Shown here: positions 45,786-56,129 of the stretch, piece by piece | Position numbering within the stretch: the first letter of the stretch is position 1 | How the letters are laid out: every line of letters starts with the position of its first letter | DNA from: Aeromonas bestiarum | GTDB lineage: Bacteria; Pseudomonadota; Gammaproteobacteria; Enterobacterales; Aeromonadaceae | Direction of reading: 5' to 3' | Assembly: GCF_000819745.1 (NCBI RefSeq) | Contig: NZ_CDDA01000015.1 | Location: 124,001-188,000 of the forward strand | Length of the DNA stretch: 64,000 nt | Program-made: the position numbers and the translations under genes | The notes under the pieces: generated by a model | Told to the model about the DNA's origin: nothing | The model's database searches: none | What the model saw: only the letters and a program-made list of their open reading frames with translations

Positions 45786-45858
45786 TTGGCCGATGGGCGG
45801 CGCCTGGCAGTGCGCTGGCGCAAAAATCGCCATTCGCACCGTCAGCAGACTTGTCCCC

Positions 45859-45886
45859 CTTGAAATGGGGATCCCAGGCCCCATCT
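45859..45886 (+). promoter_or_regulatory. Sigma-32 heat-shock promoter of htpG
   Basis: CTTGAAA (-35) and CCCCATCT (-10) are 13 bp apart, an exact match to the RpoH consensus. The htpG start is about 45 bp downstream. Confidence 0.92.
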
Positions 45887-45931
45887 TGTATCAGGAATGT
45901 GTTCAACCCGAATCGCCTGAGGATAGTGTCG

Positions 45932-47845
45932 ATGACCCAAAGCGTTCATGCCGAAACCCACGGGTTTCAGACTGAAGTCAAACAACTGCTGAGCCTGATG
46001 GCCCACAGCCTCTACTCCAACAAAGAAGTGTTCCTGCGCGAGCTGATCTCCAACGCCTCAGATGCGGCGGACAAGCTGCGCTTCAAGGCGCTTTCCGATG
46101 CCTCTTTGTTCGAAAACGACGGCCAGTTGCGCGTTCGCCTGGTGGTTGATAAAGAGAACCGGACCCTGACCATCTCTGATAACGGTATCGGTATGAGCCG
46201 GGATCAGGTGATCGAGCATCTGGGCACCATCGCCAAGTCCGGTACCGCCGAGTTCTTCAAGAACTTGTCCGGTGATCAGGGCCGCGACTCCCAGCTGATC
46301 GGTCAGTTTGGGGTGGGTTTCTACTCCGCCTTCATCGTTGCCGACAAGGTGACTGTGGTTTCTCGCGCCGCCGGCACCGAGCCTGATCAAGGGGTGCAGT
46401 GGGAATCGGAAGGGGAAGGCTCCTTCACCGTGGCCGATGTGACCAAGGAAGGCCGTGGTACCGACGTCATCCTGCACCTGCGTGCCGAAGAGGAAGAGTT
46501 CCTCGACGACTGGCGTCTGCGCGCCGTGGTCGCCAAGTATTCCGACCACATCAGCGTGCCGGTGGAAATGTTCAAAGAGGGCACCCCGGACCGTGAAGAG
46601 GATGGCGAGACCATCGTCGGCACGCCGGGCGAGTGGGAGCAGGTCAACCGCGCCACCGCACTCTGGACCCGCAATCCGAAAGAGATCAAGGACGAGGAGT
46701 ATCAGGAGTTCTACAAGCATGTCGCCCACGATTTCGAAGATCCGCTCTTGTGGGGTCACAACCGGGTGGAAGGGGCGCAGGAGTACACCAGCCTGCTCTA
46801 CGTGCCGGCCCGCGCCCCCTTTGATCTCTACAACCGGGATCAGAAACACGGTCTCAAGCTCTACGTGCAGCGCGTCTTCATCATGGACGACGCCGAGCAG
46901 TTCATGCCGGCCTACCTGCGCTTCGTGAAAGGGGTGCTGGACTCCAACGATCTGCCGCTCAACGTCAGCCGTGAAATTCTGCAAGACAACAAGGTGACCG
47001 TCTCCCTGCGCAAGGCCTGCTCCAAGCGGGTGCTGACCATGCTGGCCAAGCTGGCCAAGGATGACAGCGAGAAGTACGCCAAGTTCTGGAGCGAGTTCGG
47101 CAACGTGCTGAAAGAGGGTCCGGCCGAGGATCACGCCAACCGCGAAGAGATCGCGAAGCTCTTGCGCTTTGCCAGCACGGCGGGCGAGGGCGAAGCCCAG
47201 ACCGTCTCTCTCGAGGATTACGTTGGCCGCATGAAGGAAGGCCAGCAGAAGATTTACTACATCACCGCCGACAGCTTCGCCGCCGCCAAGAACAGCCCGC
47301 ACCTCGAGATCTTCCGCAAGAAGGGCGTCGAAGTGCTGCTGATGTGGGAGCGCGTTGACGAGTGGCTGATGAGCCACCTGACCGAGTTCGACGGCAAGCA
47401 GCTGGTCTCCGTCACCCGTGGCGAGCTGGATCTGGGGGATCTGGAGGACGAAGCGTCCAAGCTGGCGCAGGAGGAGGCTGAAAAAGCCAACGCCGGTCTG
47501 GTTGAGCGGGTCAAGCAGAGCCTGGCCGACGCGGTGAAAGAGGTGCGTGTCACCCACCGTCTGACCGATTCACCCTCCTGCATCGTCACCGACGACCACG
47601 GCATGAGCACCCAGATGATCAAGCTGATGCGTGCCGCCGGCCAGCCAGTGCCGGAGCAGAAGTACATTCTGGAGCTCAACCCCGACCATGCGCTGGTGAA
47701 GAAGCTCGACACCATCCAGGACGAGGCGCTGTTCGGCGAGTGGGTCACCCTGCTGCACGAACAGGCCCAGCTGGCAGAGCAGGGCGGGCTGAATGATCCG
47801 GCGAGCTTCGTCTCCCGTATCAACCGTCTGTTACTCCAGGCATGA
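45932..47845 (+). CDS. htpG: Heat-shock chaperone HtpG (Hsp90)
   Basis: 637 residues (E. coli 624). It is a cytosolic ATP-dependent chaperone. The GHKL ATPase domain shows [20 protein letters not shown] and [11 protein letters not shown] in the first 130 residues; middle and C-terminal dimerisation domains follow. The start [20 protein letters not shown] is preferred to a frame that is open 50 codons upstream across the promoter. Heat control is supported by the sigma-32 promoter. Confidence 0.97.
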   Translation: MTQSVHAETHGFQTEVKQLLSLMAHSLYSNKEVFLRELISNASDAADKLRFKALSDASLFENDGQLRVRLVVDKENRTLTISDNGIGMSRDQVIEHLGTIAKSGTAEFFKNLSGDQGRDSQLIGQFGVGFYSAFIVADKVTVVSRAAGTEPDQGVQWESEGEGSFTVADVTKEGRGTDVILHLRAEEEEFLDDWRLRAVVAKYSDHISVPVEMFKEGTPDREEDGETIVGTPGEWEQVNRATALWTRNPKEIKDEEYQEFYKHVAHDFEDPLLWGHNRVEGAQEYTSLLYVPARAPFDLYNRDQKHGLKLYVQRVFIMDDAEQFMPAYLRFVKGVLDSNDLPLNVSREILQDNKVTVSLRKACSKRVLTMLAKLAKDDSEKYAKFWSEFGNVLKEGPAEDHANREEIAKLLRFASTAGEGEAQTVSLEDYVGRMKEGQQKIYYITADSFAAAKNSPHLEIFRKKGVEVLLMWERVDEWLMSHLTEFDGKQLVSVTRGELDLGDLEDEASKLAQEEAEKANAGLVERVKQSLADAVKEVRVTHRLTDSPSCIVTDDHGMSTQMIKLMRAAGQPVPEQKYILELNPDHALVKKLDTIQDEALFGEWVTLLHEQAQLAEQGGLNDPASFVSRINRLLLQA

Positions 47846-47851
47846 TGTTTG

Positions 47852-47879
47852 GGCCCACTGCATGCAGTGGGCCTTTTTT
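47852..47879 (+). terminator. Terminator after htpG
   Basis: GGCCCACTGCA/TGCAGTGGGCC hairpin followed by TTTTTT. Confidence 0.88.
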
Positions 47880-47883
47880 ATGT

Positions 47884-47911
47884 GGCGCTTGCCCGACAAG
47901 GGGCAAGCGCC
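47884..47911. terminator. Second hairpin after htpG
   Basis: GGCGCTTGCCC-GACAA-GGGGCAAGCGCC, an 11-bp stem with only a mixed CTCTTC tail. It may be a backup terminator or an mRNA-stabilising hairpin. Confidence 0.5.
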
Positions 47912-48042
47912 TCTCTTCGTTATTGGGGGGCGCTGCATTTTCACTCATTTTTTCAGGGTAGCGTTGCGGCTTGAGTCGCCTCGCCGCTGCGGGAACATGG
48001 TGAAAAATAAGCCACTCACACGGGGCAAGCTTGTGAAAATGA

Positions 48043-48747
<705 letters not shown>

Positions 48748-48791
48748 GCCTGCCGTTGCCAACCGCAATCGGTCGATAACGAGTCTGAGAC

Positions 48792-48816
48792 AAGGGTCCA
48801 TCCAGGGCCCTTTCTT
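48792..48816 (+). terminator. Terminator after adk
   Basis: AGGGTCC-ATCCA-GGGCCCT (one G-T pair) followed by TTCTT. Confidence 0.7.
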
Positions 48817-48860
48817 GCATCATAACAAGAATGACAAAAACAGCATGACAGGAAGCTAAC

Positions 48861-49835
48861 GTGACCACCAAAACCGGGATCTTGCTCGTCAATCTGGGGA
48901 CGCCAGCGGCGCCGACCACCTCCGCCGTCAAGGCCTTCCTCAGCCAGTTCCTACAGGATCCGCGGGTGGTCGAGATACCTCGCCTGTTGTGGTCCCCCCT
49001 GCTCAACTTCGTCATATTGCCACTGCGTGCCCCCAGGGTGTCCAAGCTCTACCAGCAGATCTGGACCGAGCAGGGATCGCCGCTGATGGCCATCAGCCAG
49101 CGTCAGCGCGATGCCCTCGAGCAGGAGCTCAAGCGCGAAGGGGTGGATGTGCCCGTGGTGCTCGCCATGACCTATGGCAAGCCGTCACTGGCCGACGGTT
49201 GGCAGGCGCTCAAGGCGCAGGGGGTCAACCGGGTGATACTGTTGCCGCTCTATCCCCAATATGCCGCCAGCACCACGGCCGCGGTGTTCGACGGCTGGGC
49301 GCGGGTGATGAAAAACGAGCGCCACCTGCCGGTGATGCGGCTCATTCGCGACTATCACAATCACCCCGAATACATACAGGCGTTGGCCATGAGCGTGCGC
49401 CGCCAGTGGGAGCAGCAGGGCCAGGGTGAGCATCTGCTGATGTCGTTCCACGGCATCCCCCAACGCAGCGAGGACGAGGGTGATCCCTATGGTCATCAGT
49501 GCCGCCGCACCGCGACCCTGCTGGCCGAGGCCCTGGGTCTTGCGCCCGAGCAGTGGAGCGCCAGTTTCCAGTCTCGCTTCGGCAAGCAGGAGTGGCTCAA
49601 GCCTTATACCGATGCCACCATCACGGCGCTGGCGGGGCAGGGGATCAAGCGACTCGATGTGATCTGCCCGGCGTTTTCCGCCGACTGCCTCGAGACTCTG
49701 GAGGAGATCCAGGTCGAGAACCGCCACCTCTTCACCGAGGCGGGTGGCGAGCAGTTCCACTACATCCCGGCGCTCAACAGCGATCAGGCCCATATCCGCA
49801 TGATGGTGTCATTGATCTGCCGCGAGCTGGCGTGA
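48861..49835 (+). CDS. hemH: Ferrochelatase HemH
   Basis: 324 residues from a GTG start. It inserts Fe2+ into protoporphyrin IX in the last step of haem synthesis. The N-terminus GILLVNLGTP is the family signature. The conserved metal-site region LLMSFHGIPQR and the C-terminal acidic segment CPAFSADCLETLEEI are present. The adk-hemH order is the usual one in gammaproteobacteria. Confidence 0.96.
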   Translation: MTTKTGILLVNLGTPAAPTTSAVKAFLSQFLQDPRVVEIPRLLWSPLLNFVILPLRAPRVSKLYQQIWTEQGSPLMAISQRQRDALEQELKREGVDVPVVLAMTYGKPSLADGWQALKAQGVNRVILLPLYPQYAASTTAAVFDGWARVMKNERHLPVMRLIRDYHNHPEYIQALAMSVRRQWEQQGQGEHLLMSFHGIPQRSEDEGDPYGHQCRRTATLLAEALGLAPEQWSASFQSRFGKQEWLKPYTDATITALAGQGIKRLDVICPAFSADCLETLEEIQVENRHLFTEAGGEQFHYIPALNSDQAHIRMMVSLICRELA

Positions 49836-49875
49836 CCACCCCGGGTTTCAACGTTCAACGATAAGGATTGTCTTC

Positions 49876-50268
49876 ATGATGCATATCACGCTGATCTACG
49901 CCGGCCTGCTGGGGCTCTTGTTCCTGCTGCTCTCCTTCTGGGTGGTCAAGCGCCGTGCCCAGTTCAAGGTGATGATAGGGGAAGGGGAGGCGCCCGAGAT
50001 GCGCTCCGCGATCCGTGCCCACGGCAACTTCGCCGAGTACGTGCCGCTGACCCTGTTGTTGATGGCCCTGTGTGAACTGGCGGGGGTCGGTGCGCTCTGG
50101 CTGCACCTCGGCGGCCTTTGCCTGCTGGTGGGGCGTATCCTGCACGCCATCGGTATCCAGATCCCCAAGGCCCCCAACATGCCAAGGCTGTTTGGTACCC
50201 TGTTGTTCTGGCTGGCACTGGGGCTTTTCTCCGTCCTGGCCCTGGTGCAGGGGCTCTCGTTCGGCTGA
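49876..50268 (+). CDS. MAPEG-family membrane protein
   Basis: 130 residues with about four hydrophobic helices. The family pattern RAHGNFAEYVPLTLLLMALCELAG is at about residues 48-71. MAPEG proteins include glutathione transferases and YecN-type proteins of unknown role. It begins 40 bp after hemH and is followed by a strong terminator. ATGATG gives two adjacent starts. Confidence 0.85.
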   Translation: MMHITLIYAGLLGLLFLLLSFWVVKRRAQFKVMIGEGEAPEMRSAIRAHGNFAEYVPLTLLLMALCELAGVGALWLHLGGLCLLVGRILHAIGIQIPKAPNMPRLFGTLLFWLALGLFSVLALVQGLSFG

Positions 50269-50292
50269 TCACCTCATCGTTGCTGACTGAAA

Positions 50293-50321
50293 AACCACCT
50301 CCCTGCAAGGTGGTTTTTTTA
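50293..50321 (+). terminator. Terminator after the MAPEG gene
   Basis: AAACCACCT/AGGTGGTTT stem with a CCCTGCA loop, then TTTT. Confidence 0.88.
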
Positions 50322-50453
50322 TGGGAGCGGGATAAACGTTTTCCTCTGCAGCCCTTGTCTATACTGACGCCATATTTTAATCAGGCGACTTTTCGGCGCG
50401 GCGGATTGTGTTAAAATCCCGCCCCTCTTTCCCCCAGAGCACAGAACATTGCC

Positions 50454-51758
50454 ATGAAATTTCCCGGTCAGCGCAAGTCCAAACACTACTTCCCGGTCGA
50501 CAGGCGCGATCCCCTGATCCCGCAAAACCCCCTGCTTACCGAACTTGGCAAAGCCTATGTGGTGGGAATCGATCAGACCCTGGTGGACATCGAAGCCCAT
50601 GTGGATGAGGACTTCCTGAACCGTTATGGCCTGAGCAAGGGCCACTCGGTGGTGATCAGTGACGACGTGGCCGAACGGGTCTACGAAGAGCTCAAGACCA
50701 ACAACATGGTGGTAAGCGAGTTTGCCGGTGGCACCATAGGCAACACCATGCACAACTACTCGGTGCTGGCGGACTCCCACTCCATCCTGCTCGGTGTCAT
50801 GAGCCAGGACATCCGCATCGGCAGCTACGCCTACCGCTATCTGTGCAACACCTCTTCCCGCGTCAACCTCGATTACCTGCAGCCGGTGGATGGCCCGGTC
50901 GGTCGCTGCTTCACCTTCATCACAGAGTGCGGCGAGCGCAGCTTTGGCATCAACGCCGGCAAGATGAACCAGCTGGATGTGCACCATGTGCCGGAAGAGG
51001 TGATCAAGGGGGCCTCCGCCCTGGTGATCACCGCCTATCTGGTGCGCGGTGACGATGGCGATCCCATGAAAGAGGCCGCCATGGCCGCCGTACGTTACGC
51101 TCGCGAGGCCGGCGTGCCCGTGGTGCTGACCCTGGGTACCCGCTTCGTCATTGCCGACAATCCCCAGTGGTGGCGCGACTTCATCGCCGAGAACGTGACT
51201 GTGCTGGCGATGAATGAAGATGAGGCCGAGGCTTTGACCGGCATCGCCGATCCCCTCGGCGCCGCCGACAAGGCGCTGGACTGGGCCGACATGGTGCTCT
51301 GCACCGCCGGTCCCATCGGCCTCTACATGGCGAGCTACACCGAGGAAGATTACAAGCGCGAGACCACCCATACCCTGCTGCCCGGCGTCATCCCCGAGTT
51401 CAACATGTATGAGTTCAGCCGCCCCATGGCCCGCGCCAAGTGCCGCAAGCCTGCCCGCATCTACTCCCACATTTCCCCTTACATGGGTGGCCCGGAGAAG
51501 ATCAAGAACACCAACGGGGCAGGGGATGGCGCGCTGTCTGCCGTGCTGCACGACATGGTGGCCAACGCCTATCACCGCATGAATGTGCCGAACTCCGCCA
51601 AGCACATGTCCGAGTTCCTGACCTACTCCTCCCTGGCCCAGGTGTGCAAGTACGCCAACCGGGTCAGCTATGAGGTGCTGGCCCAAAGCAGCCCGCGTCT
51701 CTCTCGCGGTCTGCCCGAGAAGGAAGACAGCCTGGAAGAGGTTTACTGGGAGCGTTGA
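50454..51758 (+). CDS. gsk: Inosine-guanosine kinase
   Basis: 434 residues, exactly the E. coli Gsk length. A PfkB-family kinase that phosphorylates inosine and guanosine in purine salvage. The PfkB features are GGTIGNTMHNYSVLA near residue 92 and the C-terminal anion-hole motif NTNGAGDGALSAVL, with the catalytic Asp in GAGDG. The adk-hemH-gsk order is similar to E. coli. Confidence 0.97.
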   Translation: MKFPGQRKSKHYFPVDRRDPLIPQNPLLTELGKAYVVGIDQTLVDIEAHVDEDFLNRYGLSKGHSVVISDDVAERVYEELKTNNMVVSEFAGGTIGNTMHNYSVLADSHSILLGVMSQDIRIGSYAYRYLCNTSSRVNLDYLQPVDGPVGRCFTFITECGERSFGINAGKMNQLDVHHVPEEVIKGASALVITAYLVRGDDGDPMKEAAMAAVRYAREAGVPVVLTLGTRFVIADNPQWWRDFIAENVTVLAMNEDEAEALTGIADPLGAADKALDWADMVLCTAGPIGLYMASYTEEDYKRETTHTLLPGVIPEFNMYEFSRPMARAKCRKPARIYSHISPYMGGPEKIKNTNGAGDGALSAVLHDMVANAYHRMNVPNSAKHMSEFLTYSSLAQVCKYANRVSYEVLAQSSPRLSRGLPEKEDSLEEVYWER

Positions 51759-51940
51759 TCCCGGCCATGGCAAACGCCTACTTCGGGAGGCGTTTTATCA
51801 GGCAAAACACGGCATTGGGCAGTTTTTTGTGCGAATAACCCCAAGATGCTTGAGTCCATGTCACTTTTGCGACACCATTTGGCCACCGCATTGCCACTCG
51901 GCACTGCAGTGGCCGCAGCACCCGATAAAGAGAGAGCCCC

Positions 51941-52303
51941 ATGAGTAAGTTAACTGACAATCTTGACGCCAATTTCCAACTGTTCATCGAAGAAGTCCGC
52001 GAGTCGGGTCAGGTGTGGGGCTTGCGTTACGGTGAAGACTGGGTCGTCTGCCGCTCTGCCGAATTTGAAGATGCCGATGTGATGCCGCTCTGGTCCGCCG
52101 AGGTAGATGCCCGACTGCATTGCGTGGACGAGTGGGCCGACTACGAGCCGGAAGTGATCGAGCTGGAAGAGTTCCTCGACATCTGGATCAACGATCTGGA
52201 CGAGGACGATGTGCTGATCGGCCCGAACTGGAATGCCGATCTGGAAGGCCAGGAGCTCGAACCCATAGAGCTGGCCAAGGCACTGGTCGAACTGGACGCC
52301 TGA
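51941..52303 (+). CDS. DUF2750-family acidic protein
   Basis: 120 residues, strongly acidic (many D and E in the last 70). It matches the DUF2750 pattern: LDANFQLFIEEVRESGQVWGL, then VMPLWSAEVDAR. Function is unknown. No signal peptide or membrane segment is visible. It stands alone between gsk and a terminator. Confidence 0.8.
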   Translation: MSKLTDNLDANFQLFIEEVRESGQVWGLRYGEDWVVCRSAEFEDADVMPLWSAEVDARLHCVDEWADYEPEVIELEEFLDIWINDLDEDDVLIGPNWNADLEGQELEPIELAKALVELDA

Positions 52304-52344
52304 ACCGTTCTGCATTGATGGCCACGGCCATCGGATGCCTGAAG

Positions 52345-52377
52345 AACCGATATCCGCTTAGGATGTCGGTTTTTTTA
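52345..52377 (+). terminator. Terminator after the DUF2750 gene
   Basis: A perfect 11-bp stem AACCGATATCC/GGATGTCGGTT (one G-T pair) with a GCTTA loop and seven Ts. Confidence 0.88.
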
Positions 52378-52473
52378 TGGCCAGCTTGCAGAATACTGAA
52401 TGAAAAGGCGATTTGGCTTTGCACCTGTGGGGGGTATGGTCCATCATCAACCTTTTGCCGAGCGGGAGGAGCC

Positions 52474-52968
52474 ATGTTTGTATTCGACGTAACCGGCATT
52501 GCAGGGGAGCGCGCCGAGATCCGGGTCCAGGCGCTGGACTGGGGGCAGACAGGCCCAGTCACCTTCAGCTGTGATGACGACCAACTGGCCGTGCTGCTGT
52601 TGACCGAGTGCCGCTGCGATGCGGTGGGTTTCTTCAATCTGCTGGCGGGCAGCAAGCCGCTTTATCTCGAACAGTGGCTCGCCTATCTGCAGGAGACAGG
52701 CCGCATCGCCAAGCAGAGCAGCCAGCTGGAGAGCCCGGCCCAGAGCGACTACCTCGCCAGAGCCGGCTTCGAGCACGAAGAGCTCAATGCCCTGCTGGGC
52801 CAGATCTATCAGGTGGCGGGTTTCAACCGCCTGCAGATCAACCGCTACCTCAAGAATCGCCACAATCCCACCACACTGGCGACCCGTTACGATCAGAAGG
52901 AGCTGGAACGTTATCGCCAGCTCAACGACATCATTCTGACTCTGCTGAAGTTGAAGCGTCCTCAGTAA
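52474..52968 (+). CDS. Unknown soluble protein
   Basis: 164 residues, not recognised. It has no signal peptide, membrane helix or known motif. The C-terminal half is helical and basic (NRLQINRYLKNRHNP, KELERYRQLNDII). The ATG at 52474 has a strong GGGAGGA; the frame is also open upstream, but that is a shadow of the DUF2750 gene. Its last 38 bp overlap the end of the convergent GGDEF-EAL gene. Confidence 0.75.
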   Translation: MFVFDVTGIAGERAEIRVQALDWGQTGPVTFSCDDDQLAVLLLTECRCDAVGFFNLLAGSKPLYLEQWLAYLQETGRIAKQSSQLESPAQSDYLARAGFEHEELNALLGQIYQVAGFNRLQINRYLKNRHNPTTLATRYDQKELERYRQLNDIILTLLKLKRPQ

Positions 52969-54571
52969 ACAGGCCAAGCTGGCTGATATCCGGCCGCAAC
53001 TGCTGGGGCTTGGCGATGAGATAGCCCTGCAAGCCGTCCACATACATGCCCTGCAGCAGCTGTTTCTGGCCAAGCTGCTCCACCCCCTCCGCTATCACCT
53101 GGCAGCCCATGCGATGTGATACGTCCACTATCATCCGCACGAACTGCTGATTGGTCAGATCCTGCTCCAGCCCCGTGATCAGGGCGGGATCCAGCTTGAT
53201 GTAGTCGGGCTTGAGCTCGCGAAACAGGTTGAACGATCCTATCCCCTTGCCGAAGTTGCAGATGGCGGAGCGACTGCCGTTGCGCCTGAGCAGCTCGAAC
53301 ACCCGCTTGGCCCCCGTCATGTTGCGCTCCAGATGCTCCTCATCCAGTTCGAACACCAGGTTGGCGCTGGTGTTGGGATCCTTGAGCAATTGCCGGTCGA
53401 GCCAGATCAGGAAGGCGCTGTTTTGCAACAGGTTGCTGGAGAGGCTGATGCCCCAGCGACTCTGGTTGGAGCCAAATGCCCGGTACTGGCGCATGACGTG
53501 GATGACCAGCATCTGCTCCAGTCGCATCACCATGTCCAGTCGCTGGGCCATGGCAAACAAGGTGTCGGTCGGCAGCACTGTGCCATCGGCGCCGCTGAAG
53601 CGGGTGTAGATCTCGTTGTAGGCCAGCATGCTGCGGTGCATGGGCTGGATCGGCTGATAGGTAAAGCTGATGCGCTCCTGCTCCAGCAGATCATTGAGCA
53701 CCAGCTTCCAGTGGTGCTGGCCCTGCAGTTCCACCACGTCATCGTCCTGTTGAATGGCCCAGCCGTTGACCGTTTCTGTCTGGGCACGGGCCAGCGCCAG
53801 ATCCGCCCGCGCCAGTATGGCCTCTATCTTCTGCCCGCTGCTCAGGCGCGTCAGCCCCGAGTAGGCGGCGCTCTCCAGCTCGTGTTGTTGCTGATAGTGA
53901 TCGAAGGCGATTTTCAGATCCCGGCCGAGCAGGGGCGGCGGTATGTTGGCCACCGGCTGCACCAGCACGGCGAAGTCGGCCCCCGAGATGCGATAGACCT
54001 GATGGCCCGGGAAGCGGCTGACCACCCGGGTGATGAGATTGGCGATATCCTTGATGTAGGCGTCCCCCGACTGGAAGCCGCGCTGGGCGTTGAGCTTGCC
54101 AAGTTCGGTGGCGCGGATCAGCACCAGGGTGGCGGTCTGGGTATCCTGATCCCGCTGAAGCAGCTCCGTCATGTCGCGCCGGAACGCATGGCGGTTCTGC
54201 AACTGGGTCAGCTCATCCTGGGTCGCCTGATTGTGCAGCTCGCTGATCTGACGATGGGCGTCGAGCTCGGCTTCATTGAACCGGGTCAGCAGTTGTTGCA
54301 ATGCCTCCTGGGCTACCGGGCTCTCCAGACAGGCGGGATCGCGCAGTCGCAGTGCCTTGAGCCAGACTTGTTCCTGCTGTTCACGCTCGGCATTGCGGGT
54401 GCGATGGGCCAGCATGAACAGCAGGCCAAAGCCAAGCAGGGTAGTGCCGACGATGAGGATCAGGGTGAAGGGGGTTGCCTGTACGGCGAGCCAGATGCCT
54501 TGTAACAACAGCAGAGGAGCACAGGTGACGGCTGCGATCAGTAACAGGTTACTCCCGAGCTTGTTCAACAT
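52931..54571 (-). CDS. Degenerate GGDEF-EAL membrane protein
   Basis: 546 residues. Two N-terminal hydrophobic helices (about residues 8-28 and 34-55) are followed by a short coiled coil, a GGDEF-like domain (about 120-260) and an EAL-like domain (about 290-530). The GGDEF signature is changed to SGADF. In the EAL domain the signature reads EIY, and the DDFG metal-site motif reads CNFG, while KLD and AEGVE are kept. Both enzymatic activities are therefore probably lost, and a sensor or RNA-regulatory role as in CsrD or LapD-type proteins is possible. There is no partner gene next to it. Confidence 0.85.
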   Translation of the reverse strand: MLNKLGSNLLLIAAVTCAPLLLLQGIWLAVQATPFTLILIVGTTLLGFGLLFMLAHRTRNAEREQQEQVWLKALRLRDPACLESPVAQEALQQLLTRFNEAELDAHRQISELHNQATQDELTQLQNRHAFRRDMTELLQRDQDTQTATLVLIRATELGKLNAQRGFQSGDAYIKDIANLITRVVSRFPGHQVYRISGADFAVLVQPVANIPPPLLGRDLKIAFDHYQQQHELESAAYSGLTRLSSGQKIEAILARADLALARAQTETVNGWAIQQDDDVVELQGQHHWKLVLNDLLEQERISFTYQPIQPMHRSMLAYNEIYTRFSGADGTVLPTDTLFAMAQRLDMVMRLEQMLVIHVMRQYRAFGSNQSRWGISLSSNLLQNSAFLIWLDRQLLKDPNTSANLVFELDEEHLERNMTGAKRVFELLRRNGSRSAICNFGKGIGSFNLFRELKPDYIKLDPALITGLEQDLTNQQFVRMIVDVSHRMGCQVIAEGVEQLGQKQLLQGMYVDGLQGYLIAKPQQLRPDISQLGLFTEDASTSAESE

Positions 54572-54759
54572 CTTGTCATCCTTGATGATGCGTGTGATGT
54601 TGAAATTCTAACCAAGCTCGGGATGTAAAGCATGGGATCCCGCTCAACTCCTGGAAAAGGGCCAATTGAAATCGGTTAAATGTGAGTGAAACCACTTTCA
54701 TGGGCACTTAAAAAGGCGAAGATGGGTTGAAAATAGATCAAACAAGGCAGAGGTAAATC

Positions 54760-56034
54760 ATGTTGTTAGAACCCGTAAATACTGCCAAAGCACGGCAACT
54801 ATTGAATCAGAGTATGGCCTTGGTGCTCGCGGGGGGACGGGGCAGCCGCCTGAAGCAGTTGACGGACAACCGCGCCAAGCCTGCCGTCCATTTCGGCGGC
54901 AAGTTCCGCATCATCGACTTCGTGCTCTCCAACTGCATCAACTCGGGCATTCGCCGGGTGGGGGTGGTGACCCAGTACAAGTCCCACAGTCTGTTGCGCC
55001 ACCTGCAATCGGGCTGGTCCTTCCTGCGCTACCAGATGAACGAATTCATCGATCTGCTGCCCGCCCAGCAACGGGTGGACGAGGTGCACTGGTATCGCGG
55101 CACCGCCGATGCCATCTATCAGAACGTCGACATCATTCGCGACTACGGCCCCAAATACATAGTGGTGCTGGCGGGGGATCACATCTACAAGATGGATTAC
55201 GCCGCCATGCTGCTCGATCACGTGCGTCTCGGTGCCAAGGTGACTGTGGCCTGTATCGAGGTGCCACGGGCGGAGGCCTCTGCCTTCGGGGTCATGGACA
55301 TAGACGAGCAACGCAAGATCCGCGCCTTCGTCGAAAAACCGGCCAACCCGCCGGCCATGCCGGGCCATGAGGACAGATCCCTGGCCTCCATGGGCATCTA
55401 TATCTTCGAGGCGGAGTATCTCTATCAGCTGCTGGAAGAGGACATCCACAATCAGGAGTCCAAGCACGACTTCGGCATGGACGTGATCCCGCGCATCGTG
55501 GGAGAGGGCAAGGCCTTTGCCCATCCCTTCACCATGTCCTGTGTCGGGGCCAAGGAGGGGCAGAAACCCTACTGGCGCGATGTGGGGACCCTGGATTCGT
55601 TCTGGGAAGCCAACATGGATCTCGCCTCCGTGGTGCCCGAGCTCGACATCTATGACGAGAACTGGCCCATCTGGACCAGCCAGACCATGACGCCGCCCGC
55701 CAAGTTCGTGCAGGACAGAAACGGTCAGCACGGCATGACCATCAACTCCATGTTCGCGGGGGGATCCATCGTCAGCGGCTCCTTCGTGCTCAACTCTGTG
55801 CTGTTTACCCATGTGCGGGTGCACTCCTTCTGCACCCTGGATCAGGCCATCATATTCCCCGGGGTCGAGATAGGTGCCGGCTGCCGTCTGCGCCGGGTGG
55901 TGGTGGACAAGGGCTGCGTGCTGCCCGATGGACTGGTGGTGGGGGAGAATGCGGACGAGGATAGCCGCCGCTTCTACCGCTCCGAACAGGGGATCGTGCT
56001 GGTGACCAAGGAGATGCTGGCCAAGCTGGCGTGA
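54760..56034 (+). CDS. glgC: Glucose-1-phosphate adenylyltransferase GlgC
   Basis: 424 residues. It makes ADP-glucose for glycogen synthesis. The nucleotide-binding motif [20 protein letters not shown] begins at about residue 24. Other conserved parts are [32 protein letters not shown] and the glucose-1-P site FVEKP. A left-handed beta-helix domain forms the C-terminal third. No other glg gene is adjacent, unlike the E. coli glgBXCAP cluster. Confidence 0.96.
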   Translation: MLLEPVNTAKARQLLNQSMALVLAGGRGSRLKQLTDNRAKPAVHFGGKFRIIDFVLSNCINSGIRRVGVVTQYKSHSLLRHLQSGWSFLRYQMNEFIDLLPAQQRVDEVHWYRGTADAIYQNVDIIRDYGPKYIVVLAGDHIYKMDYAAMLLDHVRLGAKVTVACIEVPRAEASAFGVMDIDEQRKIRAFVEKPANPPAMPGHEDRSLASMGIYIFEAEYLYQLLEEDIHNQESKHDFGMDVIPRIVGEGKAFAHPFTMSCVGAKEGQKPYWRDVGTLDSFWEANMDLASVVPELDIYDENWPIWTSQTMTPPAKFVQDRNGQHGMTINSMFAGGSIVSGSFVLNSVLFTHVRVHSFCTLDQAIIFPGVEIGAGCRLRRVVVDKGCVLPDGLVVGENADEDSRRFYRSEQGIVLVTKEMLAKLA

Positions 56035-56070
56035 GAGATAAGCGTGAAACTGTGTCAGACGTTGTAATGC

Positions 56071-56099
56071 AAAGGGAGCCGAATCGGCTCCCTTTCTTT
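56071..56099. terminator. Bidirectional terminator between glgC and the exported-protein gene
   Basis: AAAGGGAGCC-GAATC-GGCTCCCTTT with TCTTT after it and an A-tract before it. Confidence 0.85.
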
Positions 56100-56129
56100 A
56101 TGGCGTGATCGTTGGATTTATCCGCTGAC

